Positions 22,873-31,870 of a stretch of 64,000 nt of DNA are shown piece by piece; positions within the stretch are counted from its first letter, which is position 1; the number at the start of each line of letters is the position of its first letter. The notes beneath the pieces are model-generated. The model had not been told where the DNA came from and searched no databases. It saw only the letters and a list, made by a program, of their open reading frames with translations. The position numbers and the translations under genes were made by a program. The stretch spans positions 434,001-498,000 of the forward strand of contig CAWDIH010000001.1 of the NCBI GenBank assembly GCA_963802415.1. The letters run 5' to 3'. The stretch is from DATAES01 sp963802415. Its GTDB lineage: Bacteria > Actinomycetota > Acidimicrobiia > Acidimicrobiales > JACDCH01.

Positions 22873-23835
22873 ATGCCGGCGCACGAGGTGTCGTTCGCAC
22901 CGCTACCCACGCCGTGTCAGCCGATGGATCGGTTGGGCGCGGAGCTCGGCTTCCCGTCCGGCAGCTTGGTCGTGAAGCGAGACGACCTCACCGCGCTCGC
23001 CGGTGGTGGCAACAAGGTCCGCAAGCTCGAGCTCCTCTGCGCCGATGCCCTCGACCACGGCGCCGACGCGCTGGTCACGGGCGGCGGACGGCAGAGCAAC
23101 CACGTGCGCACGACGGCAGCCGCGGCGAACCGTCTCGGGCTTGCCTGCACGGTCGTGCTGGCGTCGGACCGGCCAGACGTCTCGACCGGCAACGTCGTCC
23201 TCGATGAGCTCCTCGGACCCGAGATGGTGTGGGCAGGAGATCTGGACTATCCCGCACTCGAGGCTCGCATCGTGGCCGAGGCGGACAGGTTGCGAGCCGA
23301 CGGCCGCACGCCCTACGCGATACCGATCGGCGGTGCATCCACGATCGGCGTGCTGGCGTATGTCCGCGCGGCGCGCGAGCTCATCGCACAAGAGCACGAC
23401 GTGGACGTCGTCGTCGTCGCCGACGGCTCGGGCGGGACGCATGCCGGACTGGCCGCCGGCTTCGGCGATCACAGCAAGGTGCTCGGCGTCGACGTGGGCA
23501 CCCGTCCCGACCTCGACGAAGCAGTGCCGAACATGGCGGCCGACGTCGCTGCGTTCGCCAAGATGCCGTCACCGTCGGGACGTGTCCAGATCGACCACGA
23601 ACGGGTCGGTGCGGGCTACGGCGAACCCACCGATGCGTGCCGCGAGGCGCTGCTGCTTGCGGCTCGACTCGAAGGCATCGTGCTCGACCCGGTCTACACC
23701 GGCAAGGCAATGGCAGGTCTCATCGCGGCGACGCGCGAGACACGCATCGATCCGTCGTCGCAACGTGTCGTCTTCCTCCACACCGGCGGCATGCCCGCCT
23801 TGTTCTCGTCCCGCTACACGGGGTGGATTCAGTAG
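22873..23835 (+). CDS. D-cysteine desulfhydrase / ACC deaminase family PLP enzyme
   Basis: A 320-residue fold-type II PLP enzyme. ALAGGGNKVRKLE contains the PLP-binding Lys; GGGRQSNHVRTTAAAANRLGL, YAIPIGGASTIGVLAYVRA and VVVADGSGGTHAGLAAG are family signatures, with YTGKAMAGLI near the end. The family covers D-cysteine desulfhydrase (D-Cys to pyruvate, sulfide and ammonia) and ACC deaminase; residues here do not separate them with certainty. ATG 22873 has AGGAA eight bases upstream. Confidence 0.85.
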   Translation: MPAHEVSFAPLPTPCQPMDRLGAELGFPSGSLVVKRDDLTALAGGGNKVRKLELLCADALDHGADALVTGGGRQSNHVRTTAAAANRLGLACTVVLASDRPDVSTGNVVLDELLGPEMVWAGDLDYPALEARIVAEADRLRADGRTPYAIPIGGASTIGVLAYVRAARELIAQEHDVDVVVVADGSGGTHAGLAAGFGDHSKVLGVDVGTRPDLDEAVPNMAADVAAFAKMPSPSGRVQIDHERVGAGYGEPTDACREALLLAARLEGIVLDPVYTGKAMAGLIAATRETRIDPSSQRVVFLHTGGMPALFSSRYTGWIQ

Positions 23836-23942
23836 AAGGCAACGGTGTGCACCAGTGACGTGTGGCGTCGGTTCACGCACACCTCGTCGCGTTGCGCGCG
23901 GCCTAGCCTCGCTTTGCGTCCCCGGCGGCTGCGAGGTTCGGA

Positions 23943-24695
23943 GTGGAGTCCCCCATCATCCCGGAAGAGGTGCTCGGTCGTCCGCGGGCCTCGGACATCG
24001 TGCGGGCCGCGCTCCGGACCTACCGCGAACGGTTCTGGCGGGTCGCAGGGACGGCGTTCACCGTTTTCGGCACCGTCGCGGTGGTCGATGCGATCGCCAC
24101 CGTCCTGGTCATCGACCGCCACGTGTCGCGTCCTATCGGTGCCGCGATCACGTCGTCCGTCGCGGCCGCCTTCGGAATGGCCGGCGTCGTCGTGTACGCG
24201 GGCATCCTCGACAAGGTGGTCGGCGCGCACCTGCATGGCCATCCGGACCTCACTCTCAAAGAGATCTGGCACGCTCTCCCCTTGCGACGGTTGATCGCTG
24301 CCGACGTCGTGCTGGCCATCGCGACCGTCGTGGGCCTCGCACTCTTCGTCGTGCCGGGGATCATCGTCTTCACGCTGTGGTCGCTCGTCGGACCGGTGAT
24401 CACCATCGAAGATCGTCCTGTCGCCTCCGCGCTCGGGCGTTCTTGGCAGCTCGTGCGCCCGTCGTTCTGGTTGACGTTCTGGCTCGTCACTGTTCCACTC
24501 CAGGTCGAGCAAACCGCCCTGCACGCGATCCACTACACCGAGATCTTCGAACATCCGCTCGTACCGGCGTTCTTGGTCAACGGCCTGCTCGGCATGGTGA
24601 TCGGCTCGATCGTGGGATTGGTCGAGGTCGTGCTCGCCTACGAGCTCATCGCACGACCACCCGCGACCCGGACGAGATCGGCGATCGTGGTGTGA
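23943..24695 (+). CDS. Multi-pass membrane protein of unknown function
   Basis: A 250-residue integral membrane protein with about six hydrophobic segments (FTVFGTVAVVDAIATVLVI, AFGMAGVVVYAGIL, VVLAIATVVGLALFVVPGIIVFTLWSLVGPV, FWLTFWLVTVPL, VNGLLGMVIGSIVGLVEVVLAYELI). The ITIEDRPVASALGRSWQLVR block resembles membrane domains of the GlpQ-associated/DUF975 type, in which a conserved polar loop sits between helices. GTG start, no obvious operon partner. Confidence 0.65.
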   Translation: MESPIIPEEVLGRPRASDIVRAALRTYRERFWRVAGTAFTVFGTVAVVDAIATVLVIDRHVSRPIGAAITSSVAAAFGMAGVVVYAGILDKVVGAHLHGHPDLTLKEIWHALPLRRLIAADVVLAIATVVGLALFVVPGIIVFTLWSLVGPVITIEDRPVASALGRSWQLVRPSFWLTFWLVTVPLQVEQTALHAIHYTEIFEHPLVPAFLVNGLLGMVIGSIVGLVEVVLAYELIARPPATRTRSAIVV

Positions 24696-24699
24696 GACA

Positions 24700-24841
24700 G
24701 GACGTGGACTGATCTCGCGGTGGGCGTCCGGCCGATCGCGTGACGGAGAAGGCGCACCCGCAGCGCTCCCGGCTTGGTTTCGAACACGAGGGGCGGCGTC
24801 AGCGTGAGTGCCTCGCCGTCCAGTCCGATCTCGACCGGTCC
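24700..24841 (-). pseudogene. Diacylglycerol kinase C-terminal remnant
   Basis: The minus strand codes GPVEIGLDGEALTLTPPLVF and ETKPGALRVRLLRH, which matches the C-terminal strand of DagK/sphingosine-kinase family proteins (xxxLDGExxxLxxPLxFxxxPxALRVRL). No N-terminal kinase domain precedes it; the frame upstream belongs to unrelated sequence. A deletion scar is likely. Confidence 0.45.
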
Positions 24842-24843
24842 AC

Positions 24844-24951
24844 TCAACGCGCGTAGACGACGAGCACGATCGCGGCCACGAGCGCCACGAGCGCCACCAG
24901 GGCAGCAATGCGCTCGCCGAACGGAGGACGGCGCGTGCCGCGATCGATCAT
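24844..24951 (-). CDS. Single-span membrane peptide (35 aa) coupled to the SulP gene
   Basis: Starts at ATG 24951, sharing ATGA with the SulP stop. Sequence: basic head MIDRGTRRPPFGER, then IAALVALVALVALVAAIVLVV-like hydrophobic helix (about 20 residues) and a short YAR tail. Overlap with the transporter gene suggests translational coupling, so it could be a small subunit or regulator of the transporter; chance cannot be excluded. Confidence 0.45.
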   Translation of the reverse strand: MIDRGTRRPPFGERIAALVALVALVAAIVLVVYAR

Positions 24952-26690
24952 GGAGCGCCGGGCCTGTCCGTTTGCGGGCCACGTTGGCCTTGCGCGCGTT
25001 CCCACTGAGCACCGGTCTCACGCTGGAACGCCTTGGTGGCGTCGCCGACGGTGGGAAAGAAGTGAAGTGGGTTGATGGTGCGCGTCAACTCGTACCGTTC
25101 GATCTTGCGCCGGACCGGGTCCTTCATCTCCGCGAACACCAGGCTGATGTCGCGGCCGTTGAGATCGTCGTCCAAGTCCTCGAGCATGTCTGCCGCCGTG
25201 GTGTCGACATCGGTCATCGGCTCAGAAGCAACGACGATCCACGACGGCGGCGGGTCCGAGGCGGCGAGCGCTCGGATCTGCTCGCGGAACGTCCTCGTGT
25301 TCGCGAAGATCAGCGGTGCGTCGAACCGGAAGATCACGCATCCCGGCAGCAACTCCGCGTCTGGATAGCTGCGCACGTCGTGATACCCGGGCATGCCCGG
25401 TACGCGTCCGAGGACGGTCTGATACGGCCACCAAGCGCGACGGAACACGTTTCCGACGGACAGCGCAACCGCGATCGCGATGCCCGGAAGGACGCCCAGG
25501 AGAACGACGCCGAGGAACGCTGCCATGCTCAGCAGGAACTCCGTGCGACGCACCGAGTACAGGCGCCGCGTACCGGCAATGTTCGCCAGCGACATCGAGG
25601 CCGCGATCACGACTGCTGCGAGCGTGGGCTGCGGCAGATTGCGAAGCAGTCCGGGAACGGCCACGAGGATGACCGTGATCGCCAACGCTCCGACCAGTCC
25701 GGTTACTTGCGTCTTCGCGCCGGCCTGCTCGGCGACAGCGGTGCGGGAGCCACTCGTGCTCACGGGAAAGCCTTGGAACATGCCCGCCGCGATGTTCGCG
25801 GCTCCGATCCCGATCATCTCGCGCGTGCCGTCGACCTCCTCGCCGGTGCGCGCCGCGAAGGATGAGGCAGTCGAGATGGTGTCGGTGAGCGACACGACGG
25901 CGATGGCGAACGCTCCCCCGACGAGCAGCCCCAGATCGGAGAGCTCGACGCGCGGGACTGTGAGCGGCGGGAGGCCGCGCGGCAGCACGCCAACGAGCGA
26001 CACCCCGTGGCTGGACAGGTCGAACAATGCTGCAGCACAGATCGACACGACTACGGCAACGAGCACGGCCGGTACCTTCGGGAGCCAACGCTGGAGGCTC
26101 GAGATCAGCACGAGTCCGAGCACGCCGACGGCCAATGCGGCTGGCACGGTCTCGCCGTTCGCCACGCCGCGGACAAATCCGCTGATGTCCTCGAGGAAGG
26201 TGTCGCCCTCCACGGAGAACCCGAACAGCTTCGGAAGCTGACCGACGAGGATCGTGACCGCCAGCCCGTTCATGTAGCCGAGGATCGTCGGTCGGGAGAT
26301 GAGATCCGCGATGAACCCCAACTTCGCCACACCGACAAGCGTGGTCATGAGTCCGACGAGCAACGCGAGTGCAGACGCCAGGGCCACCGCACGTTGGGGA
26401 TCGCCCTGCGCCCCGACGAGCGGGACGATCGTCGCCGCGATCATCGGACCGAGCGACGAGTCCGGACCCAACACCAAGATCTTGGACGGGCCGAAGAACG
26501 CATAGCCGACGAGGCAGAGGATCGTCGTGTACAGCCCCGTGATCGGCGGCAAACCTGCGAGCTCCGCGTATGCCATCCCCTGCGGGACCAGCAAGGCGGT
26601 GAGGACGAGTCCCGCGACGACATCCGAGCGCAACCAGCGCGCTCGGTACGACGACAGCAGCGTCAATCCCGGAACGAAGTCCTTGTTCAA
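24948..26690 (-). CDS. SulP-family anion transporter with STAS domain
   Basis: A 580-residue protein. The N-terminal membrane part has the SulP signature LVPQGMAYAELAGLPPITGLY and about 12 hydrophobic segments, including ILVLGPDSSLGPMIAA and FPVSTSGSRTAVAEQAGAKTQVTGLV. The C-terminal 130 residues form a STAS domain (PGCVIFRFDAPLIFANTRTFREQI, SEPMTDVDTTAADMLEDL). SulP proteins carry sulfate, bicarbonate or dicarboxylates, usually with protons or sodium; no residue here fixes the substrate. The upstream neighbour runs divergently. Confidence 0.93.
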   Translation of the reverse strand: MNKDFVPGLTLLSSYRARWLRSDVVAGLVLTALLVPQGMAYAELAGLPPITGLYTTILCLVGYAFFGPSKILVLGPDSSLGPMIAATIVPLVGAQGDPQRAVALASALALLVGLMTTLVGVAKLGFIADLISRPTILGYMNGLAVTILVGQLPKLFGFSVEGDTFLEDISGFVRGVANGETVPAALAVGVLGLVLISSLQRWLPKVPAVLVAVVVSICAAALFDLSSHGVSLVGVLPRGLPPLTVPRVELSDLGLLVGGAFAIAVVSLTDTISTASSFAARTGEEVDGTREMIGIGAANIAAGMFQGFPVSTSGSRTAVAEQAGAKTQVTGLVGALAITVILVAVPGLLRNLPQPTLAAVVIAASMSLANIAGTRRLYSVRRTEFLLSMAAFLGVVLLGVLPGIAIAVALSVGNVFRRAWWPYQTVLGRVPGMPGYHDVRSYPDAELLPGCVIFRFDAPLIFANTRTFREQIRALAASDPPPSWIVVASEPMTDVDTTAADMLEDLDDDLNGRDISLVFAEMKDPVRRKIERYELTRTINPLHFFPTVGDATKAFQRETGAQWERAQGQRGPQTDRPGAP

Positions 26691-26752
26691 GCGCCGCGAC
26701 CATCGCCGCGTCGCGATGGACGGCTGCTATACGTCGGACGGATGATCCCTCC

Positions 26753-27049
26753 ATGTGGAACCTGCACGCCCTTGCGTACGACTACCCGTTGCTGGCGGTG
26801 TTCTGGACCACAGCGGTGGCTTTCATCCTGATCGCGTGGTGTGTGGCCGTCTTCGGCTTGCTGCTCGATGTCTTTCGTAGTCGCGATCTGTCACCGTGGG
26901 GACGAGCGGGATGGGTGCTCCTCGTGATCGCTCTACCCCTGCTCGGCGTCGTCGTGTACTTGATCGTCCGCGGCGACCACATGTCGCAACAGGTCCACGA
27001 CCTCGATCCGAGGGACCAGAACGAGCCGCCGTTCCCTCGCTTCGCGTGA
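26753..27049 (+). CDS. Small membrane protein with PLD-nuclease N-terminal (PLDc_N) domain
   Basis: A 98-residue protein with two transmembrane helices: FWTTAVAFILIAWCVAVFGLLLDVFRSRDLSPWGRAGWVLLVIALPLLGVVVYLIVRG. The R-(D)-LSPWGRAGWVLLVIALPLLGVVVYLI pattern defines the PLDc_N family, also found at the start of cardiolipin synthases. Only this domain is present. Function unknown; divergent from the SulP gene. Confidence 0.8.
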   Translation: MWNLHALAYDYPLLAVFWTTAVAFILIAWCVAVFGLLLDVFRSRDLSPWGRAGWVLLVIALPLLGVVVYLIVRGDHMSQQVHDLDPRDQNEPPFPRFA

Positions 27050-27071
27050 TCGCGCTGGGTCAGACCGGTGC

Positions 27072-28348
27072 GTGAGGACCCGCAGTAGGGTCCCGAAAGT
27101 GCGGCTGCTCAGGGGCGGGACCAATTGGAGCGACATCTTCCTGGTCGCCGCCGGCGCATTCATCGCGCGCTGTCTCTACTGGGCTCTCGTCACGCCGTCG
27201 TGGATACCGAACTCGGATGCTGACCAGTACGTTCTCCTGGCGCGAGCACTGGCGGATGGAGACGGGTACTCGCTCGATCTATCCCCAGCTCGAGATGCAC
27301 GCGACCGCGTTTCGTCCGCCGCTCTATCCACTGACCCTCCTTCCAGCCGCCTTCGTGACGCACGGACTCTGGGCAGCGCGGCTGACCAGCGTCCTGCTCG
27401 GTACCGCTACGGTCGTGCTCGTCTTCGTGACAGCGCGAAAGATCGCCGGGCGCACCGCCGGTCTCGCGGCCGGCGCGGTTGCCGCGATCTATCCGCCGCT
27501 GCTCGCGAACGACACGGTCACGTTGAGCGAGCCTCTGTCGTTGCTCCTCCTGCTTGCGGTTGTTCTGCTCGTCGACGATCGACGTTGGGGTTGGGCCGGC
27601 GTTGCGTGCGGAGCGTTGATGCTCACACGAACCGAACGCGTACCTCGTCGTCGCAACCGTCGCGGTCGTCGCGCTCATCAAGGCTGGTTGGAGGCCCGCG
27701 ACTCGTCTCCTCGTGATGGCGGCTCTCATCACCGTGCCGTGGATCGTCCGCAACGAGATCCAGGTCGGAACTCCCGAGCTCGTCACGTCCGATGGCTTCA
27801 CCCTCGCTGCGGTGTTCGCCGAGCCTGCGCAGAAACAAGGCACCTTCGTCGATCCTGTATTCAACTCCGTCTACGAGGACGACCTCGACCTCAAGCTTTC
27901 GCAATTCGATGAGGCCGAGTGGAGCGACAAGCTGCTCCACCGCGCGTGGGACGGTGTACGGAGCAACCCTCGGTATCTCGTCACCAATGCCCGAAGGAAC
28001 GTCGAGGAACTTCTCGAACGGTCCGACAACGATGTCGCCGAGAGACTGGACGGGCGGAACCTCGACTTCCGCCACGCCACGCTGCCGCTGTTCTATGTCG
28101 TCACGTTCGTCGGCATCGCCGGCTTGTGGCTTCACCGCCGCGACTGGAGAGTCCGATTGCTCGCAGTCCTCGCGGCCGAATTCGCGGCCTTGATGGTCTT
28201 GATCCTGGCACCCCCGCGGCTCCGCGCGCCCATAGACATCATCTGCTGCATCGGAGTCGGTCTCGCGGTCTCCAGCCTCTGGCGCCGGCATCGGGAGCGA
28301 CAGCGACGCGATCCCGACCGCGTTCTTGTTGCCGCGCAAGAGCCCTAG
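27072..28348 (+). pseudogene. GT39-type membrane glycosyltransferase, broken by two frameshifts
   Basis: Three successive frames reconstruct one protein: DIFLVAAGAFIARCLYWALV...NSDADQYVLLARALADGDGYS (27072 to about 27280); FRPPLYPLTLLPAAFVTHGL...WAARLTSVLLGTATVVLVFV (to about 27630); and AYLVVATVAVVALIKAGW...VMAALITVPWIVRNEIQVGTPE to 28348. This is the ArnT/PMT-like layout: acidic DxD-like first loop (DAD), FRPPLYP loop and many membrane helices; such enzymes use lipid-linked sugars. Each shift moves the frame by +1. Both the biological frameshift and the sequence-error explanations remain open. Confidence 0.65.
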
Positions 28349-28358
28349 GGCGCTGCTC

Positions 28359-29222
28359 CTACCGGACCACCACCGTCGGGCACGACGAGTGTGTCAGACA
28401 ACGGTGACTCACCGACCCCAGCAGCAAGTCGCGGAAGCCGCCGAGGCCACGGGCGCCGACGACCAACAACTCGGCGCTCGCCGCAGCCTCGACGAGAGCT
28501 TGCGCCGGGAGATCGTTGACGACGGTCGACGTCACGTTGGCGGCATCGCTGTCGAGCGCGGACCGTACGGCGTGCTCGACGAACTCGTGCGCATCTTCAG
28601 CGCTGTATGTCGGGTCGAACCGAGCATCGGCTTCGATGTGGTACTGGTCGAGCAGGCCCCAGGCAAGGAGCGCGGTAAGGCCGGCTCCCCGCTGCTGCGC
28701 CTCCCGGTGTGCCCATGTCAGCACGCGGGCAGCGTGAGCCGAGCCGTCGACGCCGACGACGATGCCCCGCCCATCACCCGTCCACTCCTCGGGCACGACC
28801 GCCACTGGCGACATGGCGTGATGCGCGAGTTGCACGGCCTTCGGCCCGATCAGCTCGCGCGAGAAGCCACTGACGCCGCGTCGGCCGACGACGACAAGCT
28901 CTGCGTGCCGCGAAGCCTCCACGAGGGCACACGCTGCGGATCCGTGCACCGGTGTCCGCCTGATCTCGATCGTGTCGGGGAGGTCGGCACCGATGGCGTC
29001 GAGTTCACGATCGATCAGTCGCACGGCGGCCTCGTCAGCCGGTCCATACTCGTCTAGTTCTGGCTCGTAGGTCCCACGTTGGAACACGAGCGACCCGCGC
29101 CACACGTGCATCACCTCGAGCGGCGTGCCCCACAGTTGCGCTTCCGCGAGTGCCCATCGCAGAGCAGTTCGCGACGGTGGCGACCCATCGATGCCGACGA
29201 CCACGGTTCGTTGCGTCGTCAT
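28359..29222 (-). CDS. Universal stress protein with two Usp domains
   Basis: A 287-residue tandem UspA protein. Domain 1 (residues 5-145) has VVVGIDGSPPSRTALRWAL and the ATP-binding end GRRGVSGFSRELIGPKAVQLAHHAMSPVAVV; domain 2 (150-287) has IVVGVDGSAHAARVLTWA and GARGLGGFRDLLLGSVSHRCLTHSSCPTVVV (G-x2-G-x9-G-[S/A]). Double Usp proteins bind ATP and accumulate in stress or dormancy in actinobacteria. It lies beside DUF1269, ClC and cytochrome bd genes, a common stress grouping. Confidence 0.92.
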   Translation of the reverse strand: MTTQRTVVVGIDGSPPSRTALRWALAEAQLWGTPLEVMHVWRGSLVFQRGTYEPELDEYGPADEAAVRLIDRELDAIGADLPDTIEIRRTPVHGSAACALVEASRHAELVVVGRRGVSGFSRELIGPKAVQLAHHAMSPVAVVPEEWTGDGRGIVVGVDGSAHAARVLTWAHREAQQRGAGLTALLAWGLLDQYHIEADARFDPTYSAEDAHEFVEHAVRSALDSDAANVTSTVVNDLPAQALVEAAASAELLVVGARGLGGFRDLLLGSVSHRCLTHSSCPTVVVR

Positions 29223-29517
29223 GCTTGAAGGATCGCTCGAAGGCCGCTCGAGCAGAAGGGTCCTTCGCCTCTTCTGACTTGGTCGAACGACTGGCGTGTT
29301 CTCAGTCGCCGCGCTTCAGCTCGGTCGGTTGCTGCTCGAGCTCGGCGCCCTCTCCGTAGACGTCTCTGACGGCGTGCGCACGAGAACCGCGTCGGCGGTG
29401 CGTCGGTCTCGACGTCTCGTCGTTCGTTCACCGGGCTCTCCGTCTGGATCGGCGGTGTGGGCACGGCACTGTCCGCGGGGAGACCACGCCGGGCCAGCGT
29501 ATCTCTCAGTCGCGCGT
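29223..29517. other. Short gap with a shifted minus-strand tail
   Basis: The minus strand reads NARLRDTLARRGLPADSA directly after the DUF1269 stop, then VRDVYGEGAELEQQPTELK in another frame. This may be a small broken gene co-transcribed with DUF1269; no family is recognised. Confidence 0.3.
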
Positions 29518-30024
29518 TCAACTGACTTCGTTGGCGGCTTCCTTTACGATCTTGTCAATGTCCTTCGAACTCACGTCGAGTTCTTTGGCCACGTGCTTTT
29601 TCGGCCTTCATGTCGGCCTTGTCGCACGCCGATTCGAGCTTGGACTCTCCGACGATCAAGAGGGCGGCCTCGCGTCGTCGATGAGCTCGCCGAGCTCTTT
29701 GACATCGGAACGAGACATGCGTTACCACAGATGACGCCGATACCGCCGACGCCTGCGCCGACGATCGCGCTGCCGATGAGCGAAGGTGGGAAGAGAATCC
29801 CAACGACCGCGCCGACCGCCGCGCCACCCAAGCACCGTGACGGGTGAACGTCTCGTCGTTGTTGACCCGCACCTTGCCGTTCTCGTCCTTCGTGCGACGG
29901 AGGCGTCCTACATGCCGACCGCGCCCGCCGCGTGGAGGTCCTTCACGACCTCATGATTCTCGCGTGCCGCCATGTCGCTGGGATAGGTCCCGATGTAGAT
30001 GAACACACGATAAGGCTTTGCCAT
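29518..30024 (-). pseudogene. DUF1269-type glycine-zipper membrane protein, multiply frameshifted
   Basis: Pieces in several frames add up to exactly 169 codons from ATG 30024: MAKPYRVFIYIGTYPSDM and NHEVVKDLHAAGAVGM, a TAG where Tyr is expected, KDENGKVRVNNDETFTRHG, the glycine-rich helix GGAAVGAVVGILFPPSLIGSAIVGAGVGG, then a C-terminal helix ending VGESKLESACDKADMKAEK, HVAKELDVSSKDIDKIVKEA. This is the DUF1269 family found with Usp and dormancy genes. At least one stop and three frame changes are present, so it is not functional as read. Confidence 0.65.
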
Positions 30025-30158
30025 GTCATTGCTTCTGGGAGCGTCGCCTCGAAGCGGCAGCCGGGTGGCGCCGCTCGATCGACCCTGTGCCCCGATCTAG
30101 GAAACAACCAGGGCCTGCCGGTCGCGACACGGACCGGTGGGGAGATCCTGGATTTGCG

Positions 30159-31445
30159 TCACTCTCGGACGACTGGTCCGCCGGGCTGCGCCTTCGTGCG
30201 GCTCGCTATGAGGTACTTGATGCCCTCCATTGCGAGAAACGAAGTGACGACGGCGATCAGGATCGGTGCGGTTTGCAGCGCACCGACCTGGGTCATGAAC
30301 GCTCCCGTCAGTGCCATCGCGAACGGCGCCGCCACCAGGGCGCCTGCGACGGCCGCGAACATGCAAGAGAACGCGAGGCCCAGGGGCACGCTGGAAAACG
30401 TCTCATGCACCGCAACCCCTGCGGTTCCCCCGATGAACAACGAAGGGAAGATCGGCCCACCGATGAAGCCGCTCCCCATGCACAACGCGAAGGCGAGGAT
30501 CTTCGCAAACAAGATCGCCACGAGGAGACCGAGGCCGAGGGTCCCTGCGTCCTGCAAGACGCTCTTGAGTTGGTCGCTGCCAGTGAACAGGGTCAGCGGC
30601 AACGCGACTCCGATGAAACCGAATGCTACGCCTCCCAACGTCGGCTTCGCGATGCTGGGAATCGGCAATCGACTGAACAAGCGGGTCAACGCCGCGATCG
30701 ACGAGACAATCACGGTCGCGACGACGGCGGCGAGCAGGCCGAGCGGAATCGCGGCCAGTAGTTGCCAATCTTCGAACTCGTACGAAGGCACCTTGTAGGC
30801 ATCAAGGAAGACCGCGCCGACGATCACGAAGTAGATCCCGAACGAGACGCTCGAAGCGATGATCCCGCCGACAAGCGCCTTGGCGAATTTCTGACCACCT
30901 GGGCGGGCAACCTCCAGGATCAGCATCACCACGATCACGGTGCTCGAGAACAGCCCGCCGTACGCGCCGGCGAACCCGTTCAGGACGTTCGCGTCACCGT
31001 CTTCCTTGTCGAGGCCCTTTCGGCGGGCCATCCACGTGGCGGCACCACCGCCCATCGCGCCAAGTGCTTGCTCCGGTCCAAGGCTTGCGCCGCCTACCAG
31101 TGACACGGCTGAGACAGCCACGATCCCGGGGACGAGGCCGGTGTCGACGTGCGCGCCCTCGATGTCGGCGATCAGGCCCGGGATCCTCGCGGGGAGCTTC
31201 GTCAAGGAGCGCAACAATCCGACCACGACGCCGGCCCCTGCCGTGACTGCGATCCACCACCATTGGCCCCCGAACCAGCCAGGATCAGAAACGTCGTACC
31301 AGTTGTTCCCGGCATCGGTCACGCCCAGGAACACCAGACCGGCGAGCGCGCCGACAACCCCGAGCACTAGCGCGTACCCCATCAGGATCCAGAACTCGCG
31401 CGTCTGACCGAACGGAATCGGCCCCGGCTCGGAAGCAGAGCTCAT
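30159..31445 (-). CDS. ClC-family chloride channel/antiporter
   Basis: A 428-residue membrane protein. ClC selectivity motifs are visible: GGASLGPEQALGAMGGG (the GxxxGPE loop with the gating-type Glu), and GSGFIGGPIFPSLFIGGTAGVAV (GxFxP-like loop). About ten hydrophobic segments flank them. The inner-gate and proton-glutamate positions cannot be assigned by eye, so channel and H+/Cl- exchange are both possible. The pair of loops and the length fit bacterial ClC proteins without a CBS domain. Confidence 0.9.
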   Translation of the reverse strand: MSSASEPGPIPFGQTREFWILMGYALVLGVVGALAGLVFLGVTDAGNNWYDVSDPGWFGGQWWWIAVTAGAGVVVGLLRSLTKLPARIPGLIADIEGAHVDTGLVPGIVAVSAVSLVGGASLGPEQALGAMGGGAATWMARRKGLDKEDGDANVLNGFAGAYGGLFSSTVIVVMLILEVARPGGQKFAKALVGGIIASSVSFGIYFVIVGAVFLDAYKVPSYEFEDWQLLAAIPLGLLAAVVATVIVSSIAALTRLFSRLPIPSIAKPTLGGVAFGFIGVALPLTLFTGSDQLKSVLQDAGTLGLGLLVAILFAKILAFALCMGSGFIGGPIFPSLFIGGTAGVAVHETFSSVPLGLAFSCMFAAVAGALVAAPFAMALTGAFMTQVGALQTAPILIAVVTSFLAMEGIKYLIASRTKAQPGGPVVRE

Positions 31446-31743
31446 TCGCGGACGCTACCGCGACTCCTCTGAAGCGGCGCTTGGGTGCACCTCCACTTCG
31501 GCCGAGGCGCTAGATCTCGTCGCGTAAGGAGATTCCGATCCTCGAAGTCGGTCTCATCCGCACCGCCTTTGGGGCCGAATGCGTTGTCCTCGAAGTTCGT
31601 GCCGCGGCTGAACTCGCGGAGGGTCATAGTTGCCGCGAAGCGGCGTCGTTCGTGCAGGGGTGCGTCGAGCTCGGGGACGAGGTGGCGAGGGTTCATACCT
31701 TGTGCGTGGCGATGCTTCGTCGGTGTCGCGGACGTGTCGCGTG

Positions 31744-31870
31744 TGCTTCATGTCGGTCAACACGGTCAAGACGCATTTGAAGGGCATCTACGCCAGCTGG
31801 GAGCGTCGACACGTTCAGAAGCTGTTGATCGAGCCCGGCGCCTGCAGCTGCTCAGATCAGACCGCTCGCT
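31744..31870 (+). pseudogene. LuxR-type helix-turn-helix remnant
   Basis: FMSVNTVKTHLKGIYA (from about 31747) continues after a one-base shift near 31797 as SLGASTRSEAVDRARRLQLL. Together they form the recognition half of a LuxR/MalT C-terminal helix-turn-helix. No upstream receiver or ATPase part survives. It abuts the end of cydB on the other strand. Confidence 0.6.
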
